NCBI RefSeq assembly: GCF_001748145.1 | Contig: NZ_BCQA01000001.1 | Location: 3,994,501-4,058,500 of the forward strand | Direction of reading: 5' to 3' | From: Bosea sp. BIWAKO-01 | GTDB lineage: Bacteria > Pseudomonadota > Alphaproteobacteria > Rhizobiales > Beijerinckiaceae | Length of the DNA: 64,000 bases | Part shown: positions 1 to 10,964 of the stretch, piece after piece | Layout of the letters: each line of letters opens with the position of its first letter | How positions within the stretch are numbered: position 1 is the stretch's first letter | Made by a program: the position numbers and the translations under genes | Notes under the pieces: model-generated | The model's database searches: none | Told to the model about the DNA's origin: nothing | Seen by the model: only the letters and a program-made list of their open reading frames with translations

Positions 1-207
1 GGCGCGCGGATGGTTCAGCGTCCTGCAGGTGAAGCCGAGTGATTCCAGCAGCGGCTGCATTTCCGTCTCGAGATACTCGCTCAGAACGGGCGCTCGCTCG
101 GGGTTCTGGCTTTCGGTTGGCATTGCCACGAGGCGGGCAAGGTCGGTCTTGAACTTGCCGCTGTCGAAATAGTCATACGCATGCGCAATCGCCTTGGCGC
201 GGGTCAT
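1..207 (-). CDS. M20 family metallopeptidase, N-terminal part only
   Basis: The gene runs off the left edge; only the first 69 codons are present. The ATG is at 207 and translation begins MTRAKAIAHAYDYFDSGKF, followed by LARLVAMPTESQNPER and a stretch ending CRTLNHPRA. The element 'LVAMPTESQNP' resembles the N-terminal helix and first strand of M20 (ArgE/DapE/carboxypeptidase) enzymes, where a bound peptide or N-acyl amino acid is hydrolysed by two zinc ions. The zinc ligands lie beyond the edge and cannot be checked. It is on the same strand as, and 17 bp downstream of, a complete peptide-type ABC importer, so a cytoplasmic peptidase acting on the imported substrate is a reasonable inference. 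Other M20 subfamilies, including amidohydrolases, cannot be excluded from this fragment. Confidence 0.7.
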   Translation of the reverse strand, partial: MTRAKAIAHAYDYFDSGKFKTDLARLVAMPTESQNPERAPVLSEYLETEMQPLLESLGFTCRTLNHPRA

Positions 208-224
208 GGTCGTCTCCTTGGATG

Positions 225-2220
<1,996 letters not shown>

Positions 2221-2221
<1 letters not shown>

Positions 2222-3117
2222 CAGGAGCGACCCTCCGGCGAGATCACGTCGCGCAGGCCGTCGCCGGCGAGGTTGATCGCGAAGATGAGCACGGCGAGCG
2301 CCGTGCCTGGCAGGGCGATGAGCCAGAACGAGAAGAACATGTAGGCCTTGGCTTCGGAGATCATCAGACCCCAGGAGGGCAGGGGCGGCTGCACGCCGAG
2401 CCCGAGGAAGGAGAGCGCTGCTTCGAGCAGGATGGCGCTCGCCGCTTCCAGCGTGGCGACGACGATGAGATGGGGCGCAATGTTGGGCAGCACTTCGCCG
2501 AGGATGATGCGCGTGGTCGAGGCGCCGGCGGCCTGAGCGGCGGCGACATAGTCGAGCGAGCGGACCTGCTGGGTCGCACTGCGCATGACGACTGCGAACC
2601 GGTCCCATTTCAGCAGGCCGAGCACCAGGATGACGATCCAGAGCGAGGAGCCGACGATGGCGACGACCGCGAGCGCGACCAGGATTACCGGCATCGACAG
2701 GCGCGTCGTCACCAGGAACGTCATCAGCATGTCGATCCGGCCGCCGAAATAACCGGCGAGCAGGCCCATCGTCGTGCCGATCAGGCCCGAGATGATGACG
2801 ACGCTGATGCCGATCAGCAGCGAGATCCGGGCGCCGTAGAGCAGGCGTGAGAGATAGTCACGCCCGAGCGGATCGGTTCCGAGCGGGTGGGCCCAATTGC
2901 CCTTCTCGTACCAGAACGGCGGCACATTGCGGGCCGTCAGGTTCTGCAGATAGGGATCATGCGGCGCCAGAACCGGCGCGAGCAGCGCCATTGCGATGAA
3001 GAGCAGCAGCAGGCCGACGCCGAAGACGAAGGCCTTCTGGCCGAGCATGCGGCGCAACAGCTTGCGGGCTTCGGAAAGCTCGGGCGCGTCGGGAGCCGAA
3101 AGTGCGCTTTCGCTCAT
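2221..3117 (-). CDS. Peptide-type ABC transporter permease (DppC/OppC-like)
   Basis: This 298-residue inner-membrane permease belongs to the DppC branch. After a short cytoplasmic N-terminus (MSESALSAPDAPELSEARKL) comes the first membrane helix. The OppC N-terminal motif APHDPYLQN and the extracytoplasmic HPLGTDPLGRDYLSRLLYGAR segment are present, and the EAA loop that docks the ATPases is visible as AAGASTTRIILGEVLPN. I take the ATG at 3117; the ORF extends two codons further to a TTG at 3123, which is less likely. It starts 2 bp after the DppB-like stop. It forms the channel with that partner. Confidence 0.93.
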
Positions 3118-3119
3118 GA

Positions 3120-4037
3120 TCAAGCTACCCTGATGCGCGGGTCGAGCCAGGCATTGGCGATATCAGCCGCGAGCGTAAGCAGGACGTAGACGACCGAGAG
3201 CAGCAGGACGACGACCTGCATGACCGGGAAATCCTTGTAGGTAATGCTCTGATAGGCGAGGTAGCCGAGCCCATCGAGCGCGAAGATCGTTTCGATCACC
3301 ACCGAGCCGCCGAGCAGGAAGCCGAGCTGGACGGCGGCGAGCGCCACGACGGGGACGACCGCGTTGCGCAGCGCGTGCTTGAACACGACCTTGCCGGGGG
3401 GCAGCCCCTTGGCACGGGCGGTGCGGATATAGTCGGCGGAGAGCACTTCGATCATGCCGGCGCGGATCAGCCGCATGAAGGCCGGCGCGGCGTAATAGCC
3501 GAGCGCCACGGTCGGCATGACGTAGTGCAGCCAGCTATCGGAGCCGGAAACCGGCAGCCAGCGCAGGGTGATGGAGAACAGCATCACCAGGATCAGCGCG
3601 AAGAAGAAGTTCGGCATCGCCTGGCCGACGACGGCGATCGCCAGCGCAACACGATCGATCCAGCTATTGGCGTAGATCGCCGCGAGCACGCCCAGCGGAA
3701 TCGAGATCAGCAGCGCGAAGGCGAGCGATGTCAGGCCGAGGATCAGCGTGACCGGCAGCTTTGCCATCACCAGCGAGGCGACGTCCGTCTTGAAATAGAT
3801 CGACGTGCCGAGATCGCCGGAGAGTGTCCGCCAGAGCCAGTCGAGATACTGCACGACGATTGGCCGGTTCAGGCCGTAGGTCTCGCGGATCAGGTCGATA
3901 TCGGCCTGCTGCGCGCCTTCGCCGGCGATCGCGACCGCGACATCGCCCGACAGGCGCAACAGGAAGAAGGCAATGGCCGAGACGGCGAGCGCGACAAGCA
4001 GCGCCAGGCCCAGCCGTTTGAGAATGAAGCCTAACAC
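3120..4037 (-). CDS. Peptide-type ABC transporter permease (DppB/OppB-like)
   Basis: The product is the second channel subunit, with about six membrane helices, the OppB N-terminal form LGFILKRLGLALLVALAVS, the segment IRETYGLNRPIVVQYLDWL and the EAA loop ARAKGLPPGKVVFKHALRN. The start is a choice. An ATG at 4082 would add a 15-residue, histidine-rich leader (MTRDFVPHEHHWKHH) untypical of the family, whereas the GTG at 4037 places the start at the usual point before the first helix and has GGAAG six bases upstream. I prefer GTG, about 305 residues. It is the second gene of the importer operon, after the binding protein. Confidence 0.9.
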   Translation of the reverse strand: MLGFILKRLGLALLVALAVSAIAFFLLRLSGDVAVAIAGEGAQQADIDLIRETYGLNRPIVVQYLDWLWRTLSGDLGTSIYFKTDVASLVMAKLPVTLILGLTSLAFALLISIPLGVLAAIYANSWIDRVALAIAVVGQAMPNFFFALILVMLFSITLRWLPVSGSDSWLHYVMPTVALGYYAAPAFMRLIRAGMIEVLSADYIRTARAKGLPPGKVVFKHALRNAVVPVVALAAVQLGFLLGGSVVIETIFALDGLGYLAYQSITYKDFPVMQVVVLLLSVVYVLLTLAADIANAWLDPRIRVA

Positions 4038-4105
4038 GTGGTGCTTCCAATGATGTTCATGGGGAACGAAATCCCTGGTCATCCCGGCCTGAGCGCGCCG
4101 GGAAG

Positions 4106-4129
4106 CGGGGATTCACGCCTGAATCCCCG
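4106..4129 (-). repeat. Intercistronic hairpin between binding-protein and permease genes
   Basis: A perfect 10-bp inverted repeat (CGGGGATTCA, loop CGCC, TGAATCCCCG) lies in the 178-bp space between the solute-binding protein stop and the first permease start. There is no T-run after it on the minus strand. Such hairpins after binding-protein genes often protect the upstream mRNA and lower expression of the membrane genes; that role is inferred here. Confidence 0.55.
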
Positions 4130-4215
4130 TCCGAGGCGCTCTGGCATGGATTGCGGACCGGCGCAGTCGGCGCCGATCCGGGAAGACGCTTCGCTCGAGC
4201 GGGGCTGAGAGCGTG

Positions 4216-5745
4216 CTACTTCCAGCTCATTTCCCAGAAGCGGACGAGCTCGTCCGGATAGGCCTTGAAGACCAGGTCCTTGTTCGCGACGTAATAGACC
4301 GGCAGCGAATAGAGCGGCGCGGCATAGGCCTTGTCGGCGATGATCTTCAGCGCCTCCTTATAGGCCTCCTTGCGGACCTCCGGCGCGACCGAATTATTGC
4401 CCTTGTTCAGCAGGTCGCGGACTTGGGGATCACGGGTGATGTCCTCGCTGCGGAAAGCGAAATAGTTCGGTGTGTTGGCCGAGACGTCGTTGACCGAGAA
4501 CGAGCCCCAGGTCTGGTGCGTCAGCATCGCCTTGTTGGTGGCGATCATCTCGCGCATGGCGGCGTATTGCAGGAAGCGCAGGTTGGTCTTGATGCCGACG
4601 GCCTGGAGATAGCCGATCAGCGCCTCGGTCTGATTGCGCTCGCGATAGGCGACGATGTCGAGCGTGAGGTCCTTGACGCCAGCCTCGGCGAGCAGCGCCT
4701 TGGCCTTGGCAGGGTCGTAGGGATAGCGTGCGGCGCCCTCGTCCGTGCAGCCGAACTGCGAGGGGAAGCAGATCGTATTGATGACGCGCGAGCCGTCGCC
4801 GACGATGTTCTTGACCATCGCCTCGCGGTCGATGGCGTGGATGACCGCCTTGCGGACACGCTCATCCTTGAGCGCCGGGGAGGGCGTGTTCTCGAGGATG
4901 TTCATCTGCATGAAGACGATGCGCATCGTCTCGCCGGAGACGACCTGCAGCATCGGCACGGTCTTGAGCTGGTCGGCCTGATCCTTGGGCACGTGCATGA
5001 TCAGGTCGCCACCGCCCGACAGCATCTCGGCCATCTGGGTCTGGCGATCGGGGATGAAGCGGATTTCGATCTTGCCGACCTTGGCCTGCGCCTTGGGCGA
5101 ATCCTTGAAATAGTCCTTGTTGGTCTCAAGGGTGATCGACTTGCCGGGGACGTAGTTCGTGACCTTGTAGGGGCCCGAGCCGACCGGCTTCTCGTTCTGC
5201 CCCTTGGGGCCGACCTTCTCGTAATACTCGTTCGGATGGATCACGACCGGTCCGGCGAGATACTCGATCGCGGCCGGGAAGATCTCCTTGGTGGTCAGGC
5301 GGACCTTGTACTTGTCGAGCTTCTCGGCCTTCTCGATCCAGTTGACGTTGCCCTGGGTGACGACCTTGCTCTCGGGCTTGGCGACGAAGTTCAGGGTGTA
5401 GACCACGTCATCGGCGTCGAATTCCTCGCCGTTGTGGAACTTCACGCCTTCGCGGAGCTCGAACTCGATGGTCTTGTCGTCGATCTGTTTCCAGCTTTTG
5501 GCGAGCTGGCCCTTGTATTCGTTGGTGATCGGATCGCGATAGACCAGCGTGTCCCAGACATTGGCGCCGATGATCACGCCGATGCGGACGTTGTTGAAGA
5601 AGGGGTCGACGTTCTCAGGTGCCTGATCATAGGCGAAACGGACGGTATTGGCGGCCTTTTGGGCGAATGCCGGCGTGGCCGCTCCCGCTGCGGCCAGAGC
5701 CGTCGAAGCCAGGGCCAGCGCGATGGCCTTCGTGACAAATCTCAT
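4216..5745 (-). CDS. ABC transporter substrate-binding protein, family 5 (DppA/OppA-like)
   Basis: The 509-residue periplasmic binding protein is the first gene of the importer operon. It has a Sec signal peptide (MRFVTKAIALALASTALAAA) with probable cleavage after TPAFA, before QKAANTVRFAYDQ. The mature part follows the SBP_bac_5 plan: a first lobe with VDPFFNNVRIG, the signature region KSWKQIDDKTIEFELREGVKFHNGEEFDADDVVYTL split over residues of about 85-125, and a C-terminal hinge return. There is no lipobox, so it is soluble in the periplasm. Family length is usual. Peptides are the commonest ligands, but nickel, glutathione, agropine-like opines and others are bound by the same family, so the ligand is open. 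Confidence 0.92.
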   Translation of the reverse strand: MRFVTKAIALALASTALAAAGAATPAFAQKAANTVRFAYDQAPENVDPFFNNVRIGVIIGANVWDTLVYRDPITNEYKGQLAKSWKQIDDKTIEFELREGVKFHNGEEFDADDVVYTLNFVAKPESKVVTQGNVNWIEKAEKLDKYKVRLTTKEIFPAAIEYLAGPVVIHPNEYYEKVGPKGQNEKPVGSGPYKVTNYVPGKSITLETNKDYFKDSPKAQAKVGKIEIRFIPDRQTQMAEMLSGGGDLIMHVPKDQADQLKTVPMLQVVSGETMRIVFMQMNILENTPSPALKDERVRKAVIHAIDREAMVKNIVGDGSRVINTICFPSQFGCTDEGAARYPYDPAKAKALLAEAGVKDLTLDIVAYRERNQTEALIGYLQAVGIKTNLRFLQYAAMREMIATNKAMLTHQTWGSFSVNDVSANTPNYFAFRSEDITRDPQVRDLLNKGNNSVAPEVRKEAYKEALKIIADKAYAAPLYSLPVYYVANKDLVFKAYPDELVRFWEMSWK

Positions 5746-5914
5746 TCTTCTTCCCCTCGCAGCGTTATCGCTCGTCTTGGTGTAGCCACGTGCGGCAACG
5801 GTTATCCGTCGCTCTGCATGCAGTTTGAAATCTGCCTAAGGAAAGCGCTTGCCGCCATAAGAATGAATAGAAGGGATCGTTGCCGAACCGGCAAAGCATC
5901 GCTAAAGCCCGATC

Positions 5915-6883
5915 ATGCAAACTCCGGCGTTGCGATATTTCCTGGCAGTGGCGCGAACAGGTTCCGTCAGCGCTGCGGCGCAGCGGCTGCGCGTTGCCGG
6001 TTCGGCCGTCAGCCGGCAGATCGCCAATCTGGAAAAGGAACTCGGCGCCGGCCTGTTCGAGCGGCGCTCGCACGGCATGATCCTGACCCAGGCCGGCCAG
6101 ACGCTTGCCGCCTATGCCCAGCGCCTGGAGCTCGAGAGCGAGCAGATCGTCAACGAAATCCGCGAGTTGCGCAGCGCCAGCAAGGGCCTGATCCGCCTCG
6201 GCGTCACCGAGGGCTTCGCCGTCAGCTTCATCCCCGAAGTCATTTACAATTTCCGGAAGCTCCACCCCAATGTTGCTTTCGATCTCAAGGTGATATCGCC
6301 TCAGGTCGTGACCGAGCATATCCGGACTGGCTCGGTCGATATCGGCCTGACCTTCGTGCTGCAGCCGGAGCGCGGGGTGACGATCAACTGGCAATGTGCG
6401 GCCCAGACCTATGCCTTTGTCGCGCCGCATCATCCGCTGGCGACCAAGACGCCGATCCATATCGAGGATATTTTCGCCCATCCGATCGGGGTGCTCGATG
6501 GCGAGGCGACGGTGCGCAGGATCGTCGATATCTACTTCTCGGCTCGGGGCCTGACCGTCGACCCGGTTCTTGTCACGACCAATGTCGCGAGCCTCAGACA
6601 TCTCTGCAAGCTCGGCGGTGCGGTGATGTTCGCCAGCAGCATCTCCTTCGGTGCCTCGGTCCGGGATGGCTCGGTGGTCGCGCTGCCGCTCAGGGATGGC
6701 GAGTTGCCGCCGCGCAGCCTGCAAGTGCAGACCATGTCAGGCCGCGTGCTGCCGCGGCTGGTGACGAATTTCATCGCCATGTTGATCGCGGAACTGCAGG
6801 CCGCGGACGCCGTGGCTGCAGCGGCGACGCCGCGGACCGGACAGGCGGCCATACCTGCCGAAGCAAGAGAAACCGAGGGCTGA
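5915..6883 (+). CDS. LysR family transcriptional regulator
   Basis: The 322-residue protein has an N-terminal winged helix-turn-helix (residues about 3-62: [20 protein letters not shown], then [21 protein letters not shown]) and a C-terminal periplasmic-binding-like effector domain beginning near residue 92 ([11 protein letters not shown]). It is divergent from the importer operon across 169 bp, the usual geometry for a LysR protein that controls its neighbour, so regulation of the importer is a sound inference. The C-terminal tail after residue 295 is alanine-rich and probably disordered. The stop codon is immediately followed by the ATG of an SNF2-type ATPase, an unexpected downstream partner. 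Confidence 0.93.
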   Translation: MQTPALRYFLAVARTGSVSAAAQRLRVAGSAVSRQIANLEKELGAGLFERRSHGMILTQAGQTLAAYAQRLELESEQIVNEIRELRSASKGLIRLGVTEGFAVSFIPEVIYNFRKLHPNVAFDLKVISPQVVTEHIRTGSVDIGLTFVLQPERGVTINWQCAAQTYAFVAPHHPLATKTPIHIEDIFAHPIGVLDGEATVRRIVDIYFSARGLTVDPVLVTTNVASLRHLCKLGGAVMFASSISFGASVRDGSVVALPLRDGELPPRSLQVQTMSGRVLPRLVTNFIAMLIAELQAADAVAAAATPRTGQAAIPAEARETEG

Positions 6884-8323
6884 ATGACGAAGCCGACCGG
6901 AAGAGGCGTGGCGCCGTCGGAGATCATGATCCCGCACCCGCACCAGCTTGTCGCGCGCGATGCGATCCTTGCCGCACGGGCGGCTGGCAAACCTGGCTTC
7001 CTGCTCGGCGATCTGACCGGACTCGGCAAGACGCTTTCGGCCTGGCTCGCCGTTGCCGCGATGCCGGAGGACGAGGTGCTGGTGATCTGCCCCAAGGGCG
7101 CGATCCCGCAGTGGCGGCGCACCATCACGCATTCCGGCCTGCCGCCGAAGAAGATCACGCTGATGAATTTCGAGCGGACGAAGTCATTGCTCGCAGCCCC
7201 CACCGACAGCAAGAAACGCTCGACGCGGGCGAAGAACAACGAGCTCGCGAAACTCGGAACGCCGAAGCGGGTCTGGCCGATCGTCGTGATCGACGAGGCG
7301 CATCGCATCCGCAATCCGAACTCGCAGCAGGGACTGGTCTGCCGCCAGATGGCCGCGGCGGCCCGCTTCGCGATTTATATGAGCGCGACGGCGGGCCAAT
7401 CCCCGCACGAACTCTCCTATCTCGGACCGCTGCTGGCCCAGGCAGCCGGTGCTCCGAGCGCCGATCTCGACGGTTTTCGCGCACTGATGAAGCGCCTGAA
7501 GATTGGCCGGGCCAAGGGGCGCTGGAAGAACTGGAGCTGGGAGTCGAACGAGGCCGACCGGAAGCTCATGTCGGACCTGCTGTACCGGGGCGAGAACGCA
7601 ATCGGATTGCGCCGGCGGCCGGAAGAGATCGCCGGCTGGCCAGAGGTGCAGCGTGAGCTGGCGCCGATCGCGTTGGATGCGGCGGCACGGCGTCTCTATG
7701 ACGCGACATGGCGCGAGTTTCGGCGGGAGCTCGGCCTGGCCGGTGGTTCGACACGCAAGCCGGCGGGCTGGGCGGCCGATCTCAGGTTCCGCCAGAAGGC
7801 GAGCCTGCTGCGTATTCCGGGCACCGCCGATTTCGTCGAGGACCTGCTCGGCAATGACGAACAGGTCGCGATCTCCGTCGCCTTTCTCGAGACCAGCGCG
7901 ATGCTGACGGAGATGCTGCGCGGGCGCGGCTGGAAGGTCGGCGAGATCAATGGCGAGCATTCCGGGCAGGCCAATGAAGAGACGCGGCTTTCCTTCCAGA
8001 CCGGGGCGCTCGACGTCGTCGTCTTTACCGTGACGGAATCGATCTCGCTGCATCGCGGCGAGATGGCCGGCGGCGAGCGCGAGCGGTCGCTGGTCGTCCA
8101 CGACATGCGACACAGCGCGATCCAGCTGCAGCAGATCGAAGGCCGCTGCCATCGCGACGGTCAGCACGCCACGATCTTCTATGCCTTTGCCGAGGATACG
8201 GTGGAGGAGACGGTCGCGGCCACCGTCATCCTCCGCATGGCGGCGATGGACGGAATGGCCGGGGACGACACGCAGATGCTGGATGCGATCGCGTCCCTCG
8301 TCGAGGAGCGAGCCGCGGCCTGA
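6884..8323 (+). CDS. SNF2-type DEAD/DEAH ATPase, phage-like
   Basis: The 479-residue protein is a compact superfamily 2 DNA translocase. Visible motifs: I as LLGDLTGLGKTLSAW (about residues 39-53; the usual form is DEMGLGKT), Ia region VLVICPKGAIPQWRR, II VVIDEAHRIRNPNSQ, III YMSATAGQSPHELSYLGPLL, then in the second RecA-like lobe a V-like motif FTVTESISLHRG and VI QQIEGRCHRDGQ. It lacks the long chromatin-remodeller insertions; this short form is common in phages and prophages. The ATG follows the LysR stop with no gap, so the two are probably cotranscribed. No other phage gene is nearby and GC content looks like its neighbours. The target DNA process is unknown. Confidence 0.85.
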   Translation: MTKPTGRGVAPSEIMIPHPHQLVARDAILAARAAGKPGFLLGDLTGLGKTLSAWLAVAAMPEDEVLVICPKGAIPQWRRTITHSGLPPKKITLMNFERTKSLLAAPTDSKKRSTRAKNNELAKLGTPKRVWPIVVIDEAHRIRNPNSQQGLVCRQMAAAARFAIYMSATAGQSPHELSYLGPLLAQAAGAPSADLDGFRALMKRLKIGRAKGRWKNWSWESNEADRKLMSDLLYRGENAIGLRRRPEEIAGWPEVQRELAPIALDAAARRLYDATWREFRRELGLAGGSTRKPAGWAADLRFRQKASLLRIPGTADFVEDLLGNDEQVAISVAFLETSAMLTEMLRGRGWKVGEINGEHSGQANEETRLSFQTGALDVVVFTVTESISLHRGEMAGGERERSLVVHDMRHSAIQLQQIEGRCHRDGQHATIFYAFAEDTVEETVAATVILRMAAMDGMAGDDTQMLDAIASLVEERAAA

Positions 8324-8341
8324 GTGCACGGCTCCGGGCTA

Positions 8342-8479
8342 TCACTGTTTGATGCTGCCCAGCAGAGAGTTGGTCAGGCCGACAAGGCTCAGCCAGATCT
8401 CGCGGGTATAGGCGCCCTGATGAACGACCGCGTCAAAGCCGATGGCGATGACCGCGATGATCAATAGAATCCGGAACAT
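8342..8479 (-). CDS. Small single-span membrane protein, unknown
   Basis: A 45-residue ORF begins MFRILLIIAVIAIGFDAVV and ends LTNSLLGSIKQ. The first 19 residues form one hydrophobic helix after a short basic start; the remainder is short and amphipathic. An excellent ribosome site, AGGAGG, lies six bases before the ATG (reading AGGAGGGATCACATG), which is the main reason to call it real. It stands alone, convergent with the SNF2 gene (18 bp between stops) and divergent from the SDR gene. I do not recognise the family. Confidence 0.65.
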   Translation of the reverse strand: MFRILLIIAVIAIGFDAVVHQGAYTREIWLSLVGLTNSLLGSIKQ

Positions 8480-8643
8480 GTGATCCCTCCTGGCCGAACT
8501 CTTGTTCCAGAACGCGGACGAGACCGGGCTGTTCCGCAACGCAGCAAAGGTTCGCCGCTGCCGAGGGCGGTCTAACGGCCGGTTGACCCCCGCATTGCGG
8601 CGGTGTCCCTTCGCGTTGCATCGAGGAGCGGGGAGGAAGCGGC

Positions 8644-9405
8644 ATGTTTGGGGATCTGCAGGGCAAGCGCGTGCTGGTGACCGGTGCGTCTTCAGGGCTT
8701 GGCGAGTATTTCGCCCGGCTTCTCGCGGCGCGGGGCGCCCATGTCGCTGCTGCTGCGCGCCGCCTCGACCGGTTGTCCGAGCTGGCTCGTTCCTGCGCCG
8801 GGTTGCCGGGCAAGGTGACGCCGCTCGTGCTCGACATCGGATCGGTCGCCGCGATCGAGGCCGGCATCCCGGAGGCGCACGCTGCAATGGGTGGCCTCGA
8901 TCTGCTGGTCAACAATGCCGGCATTGCCGATCCCGAGCGCGCGCTCGGCCTGAGCGAGGCGCAATGGGATGCCCATCTTGACATCAATCTGAAGGGCTGC
9001 TTCTTCGCCGCACAGGCGGCGGCGCGATTGATGGCCCAGCAGGAAGGCGGCGGCGCCATCGTCAATATCGCCTCGATCCTCGGCGAGCGCGTGGCACTCA
9101 GCGTCGCGCCCTATGCGATCTCGAAGGCCGGACTGATCCAGATGACCAAGGCGCTGGCGCTGGAATGGGCGCGTCACAAGATCAGGGTGAACGCGCTGGC
9201 GCCGGGCTATGTCGTCACCGATCTCAATCGCGCCTTCTTCGAGACCGATGAGGGCAAGGCCTTGATCAAGCGCATCCCGATGCGCCGTGCCGCCGATCTC
9301 GCCGATCTCGACGGCCCGTTTCTGCTGCTGTGCTCAGACGCAGCCCGCTTCATGACCGGCTCGGTCGTTGCCGTCGACGGCGGCCATCTGGTCAGCGGGC
9401 TGTAG
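8644..9405 (+). CDS. SDR family NAD(P)-dependent oxidoreductase
   Basis: The 253-residue classical short-chain dehydrogenase has the cofactor motif TGASSGLG near residues 14-21, the NNAG motif (LLVNNAGIAD), catalytic Ser in VNIASILG and the YxxxK pair in PYAISKAGL. After the glycine motif come AAARR residues, which with a basic residue at this place favour NADP(H). The C-terminus MTGSVVAVDGG is the FabG-like end. A clear ribosome site GGGGAGGAAG precedes the ATG. It converges with puuE with only five bases between stops. The substrate cannot be told from sequence; it may not belong to the purine cluster. Confidence 0.88.
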   Translation: MFGDLQGKRVLVTGASSGLGEYFARLLAARGAHVAAAARRLDRLSELARSCAGLPGKVTPLVLDIGSVAAIEAGIPEAHAAMGGLDLLVNNAGIADPERALGLSEAQWDAHLDINLKGCFFAAQAAARLMAQQEGGGAIVNIASILGERVALSVAPYAISKAGLIQMTKALALEWARHKIRVNALAPGYVVTDLNRAFFETDEGKALIKRIPMRRAADLADLDGPFLLLCSDAARFMTGSVVAVDGGHLVSGL

Positions 9406-9410
9406 CGCCC

Positions 9411-10835
9411 TCAGCCTGCCGGCAACAGATCCTGCAACCGCAGCAGCGCGATCTTCTCCACCTGGACCAGCGCGGTCAGGAATTCCTGCTCCGGGGTGCT
9501 CTTCAGGCGCTCCTCGAAGGCGACGACGATTTCGTTCTTGGTGAGCCCCTTGACTGCGATGATGAAGGGGATGCCGAAGCGGGCCTTGTAGGCTTCGTTC
9601 AACGCAGTGAAGCGTGCGCGCTCGTCGCTGGTCAGCCGGTCGAGGCCGGCCGAGGCCTGTTCGACCGTCGACTCCGGGGTCAGTTCCTTAGCGGCGGCGA
9701 GTTTCCCCGCAAGATCGGGATGGGCGAGGAGAAGGGCACGCTGCTGGTCGCGCGAACCGGAGCGCATCACTTTCGCCATTGCCGAGTGCAGGCCTTCCGC
9801 GCTGTCCTCACAGGGCGAGAGACCGGCGTCGTAGGTTGCTTCGGCTACCCAGGGCGAGTGTTCCCAGACCCGGCCGAACACCTCGGCAAAGAGGGCTTTC
9901 GGGAGTCGTGATGGCTGATAGCCCCCGGCGGGCGGATGCTGCCTGATCCAGTGGCGGGCGATATCGAGCCTGGTCGCGACCCAGACGCGGTCATGGCTGC
10001 GGACATAATCGAGGAAACGGGCCAGCGCCGCGGCGCGCCCCGGACGGCCGACCAGCCGGCAATGCAGCCCGATCGACATCATCTTCGGCGCTTCGTCCCC
10101 CTCCGCATAGAGGGTGTCGAAGGAATCCTTGAGATAGGTGAAGAATTGCTCGCCGGTGTTGAAGCCCTGTGGCGTCGCGAAGCGCATGTCGTTGGCGTCG
10201 AGCGTATAGGGCACAGTGAGCTGCGGGCCCTTCGCTCCGGTGATCCAGTAGGGCAGTTCGTCGGCGTAGGCGTCGGCGGTGTAGAGGAAGCCGCCTTCCT
10301 CCATCATCAGCGGCGTCGTGTTCTCGGACGAACGGCCCTGGTAGAAGCCGAGGGGCCTTTCGCCGGTCAGTTCGCGCTGGATACGGATCGCCTCATCGAT
10401 ATCGGCGCGCTCCTGCTCGGCGGGCAGGCTGCGATAGTCGATCCATTTCAGCCCATGGGTGGCGATTTCCCAGCCTGCCTCCTTCATCGAGGTGACGATC
10501 TCGGGATAGCGGGCCAGCGCACTCGCAACGGCGAACACCGTCACAGGCAGGTGGCGTTCGGTGAACATGCGCCAAAGCCGCCAGTAGCCGGCACGCGAGC
10601 CGTATTCGTAGATCGACTCCATGTTCATGTGGCGCTGGCCGGGCCAGGGGGCGGCTCCGACGATCTCGGAGAGGAAGGCCTCCGAGGCCGCGTCGCCGTG
10701 CAGGATGCAGTTCTCGCCGCCTTCCTCGTAATTGATCACGAACTGCACGGCGATGCGGGCATTGCCCGGCCAATGCGGATGCGGTGCATTGCGGCCATAG
10801 CCGACGAGGTCGCGGGGGTAGGTCTGGTCGCTCAT
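9411..10835 (-). CDS. puuE: Bifunctional allantoinase (PuuE) / OHCU decarboxylase (UraD) fusion
   Basis: The 474-residue product joins two purine-catabolic enzymes. Residues about 1-305 are a PuuE-type allantoinase of the polysaccharide deacetylase fold, which opens allantoin to allantoate without the metal site of the DAL1 family: DLVGYGRNAPHPHWPGNARI, EEGGENCILHGD, GWEIATHGLKWIDY and FYQGRSSENT are typical. Residues about 310-474 are an OHCU decarboxylase: FGRVWEHSPWVAEATY, AHPDLAGKLA and LNEAYKARFGIPFIIAVKG match that family, with the catalytic His in HPDLAG. The ORF extends upstream to 10943, but the natural start is MSDQTYPRDL at 10835. The uraH gene lies upstream on the same strand; puuD is divergent. 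Confidence 0.9.
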   Translation of the reverse strand: MSDQTYPRDLVGYGRNAPHPHWPGNARIAVQFVINYEEGGENCILHGDAASEAFLSEIVGAAPWPGQRHMNMESIYEYGSRAGYWRLWRMFTERHLPVTVFAVASALARYPEIVTSMKEAGWEIATHGLKWIDYRSLPAEQERADIDEAIRIQRELTGERPLGFYQGRSSENTTPLMMEEGGFLYTADAYADELPYWITGAKGPQLTVPYTLDANDMRFATPQGFNTGEQFFTYLKDSFDTLYAEGDEAPKMMSIGLHCRLVGRPGRAAALARFLDYVRSHDRVWVATRLDIARHWIRQHPPAGGYQPSRLPKALFAEVFGRVWEHSPWVAEATYDAGLSPCEDSAEGLHSAMAKVMRSGSRDQQRALLLAHPDLAGKLAAAKELTPESTVEQASAGLDRLTSDERARFTALNEAYKARFGIPFIIAVKGLTKNEIVVAFEERLKSTPEQEFLTALVQVEKIALLRLQDLLPAG

Positions 10836-10918
10836 GGCTGATGCTCGCGAGGGTGATTCTGACTTTGCGGTAGGGCGCCAGGATTGGGACCGGGCGGCGA
10901 TGTCCAGGCTTCTGCGTT

Positions 10919-10963
10919 GCATCGGCTTTCCCGAAGACCGCAAACTACTCTTCGGGCCGATGC
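10919..10963. repeat. Dispersed palindromic repeat, copy 1 (hairpin B only)
   Basis: A stem GCATCGG / CCGATGC encloses a second stem CCCGAAGA / TCTTCGGG. The same CCCGAAAA ... TTTTCGGG element occurs at 15409-15450 and 50615-50655. It begins within two bases of the uraH stop codon on the minus strand. It may terminate or stabilise uraH mRNA. Confidence 0.7.
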
Positions 10964-10964
10964 G

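Noticed and set aside
1..207. Reading the M20 fragment as allantoate amidohydrolase to complete the purine pathway
   Set aside because: It is 9 kb away, lies directly after peptide-type importer genes, and the fragment lacks the residues that would tell the subfamilies apart.
4213..7656. A 1147-codon open frame on the plus strand
   Set aside because: It lies antisense to the binding-protein gene and continues out of frame through lysR; its sequence is compositionally biased (Asp/Leu/Arg-rich) with no domain. It is a GC-codon shadow.
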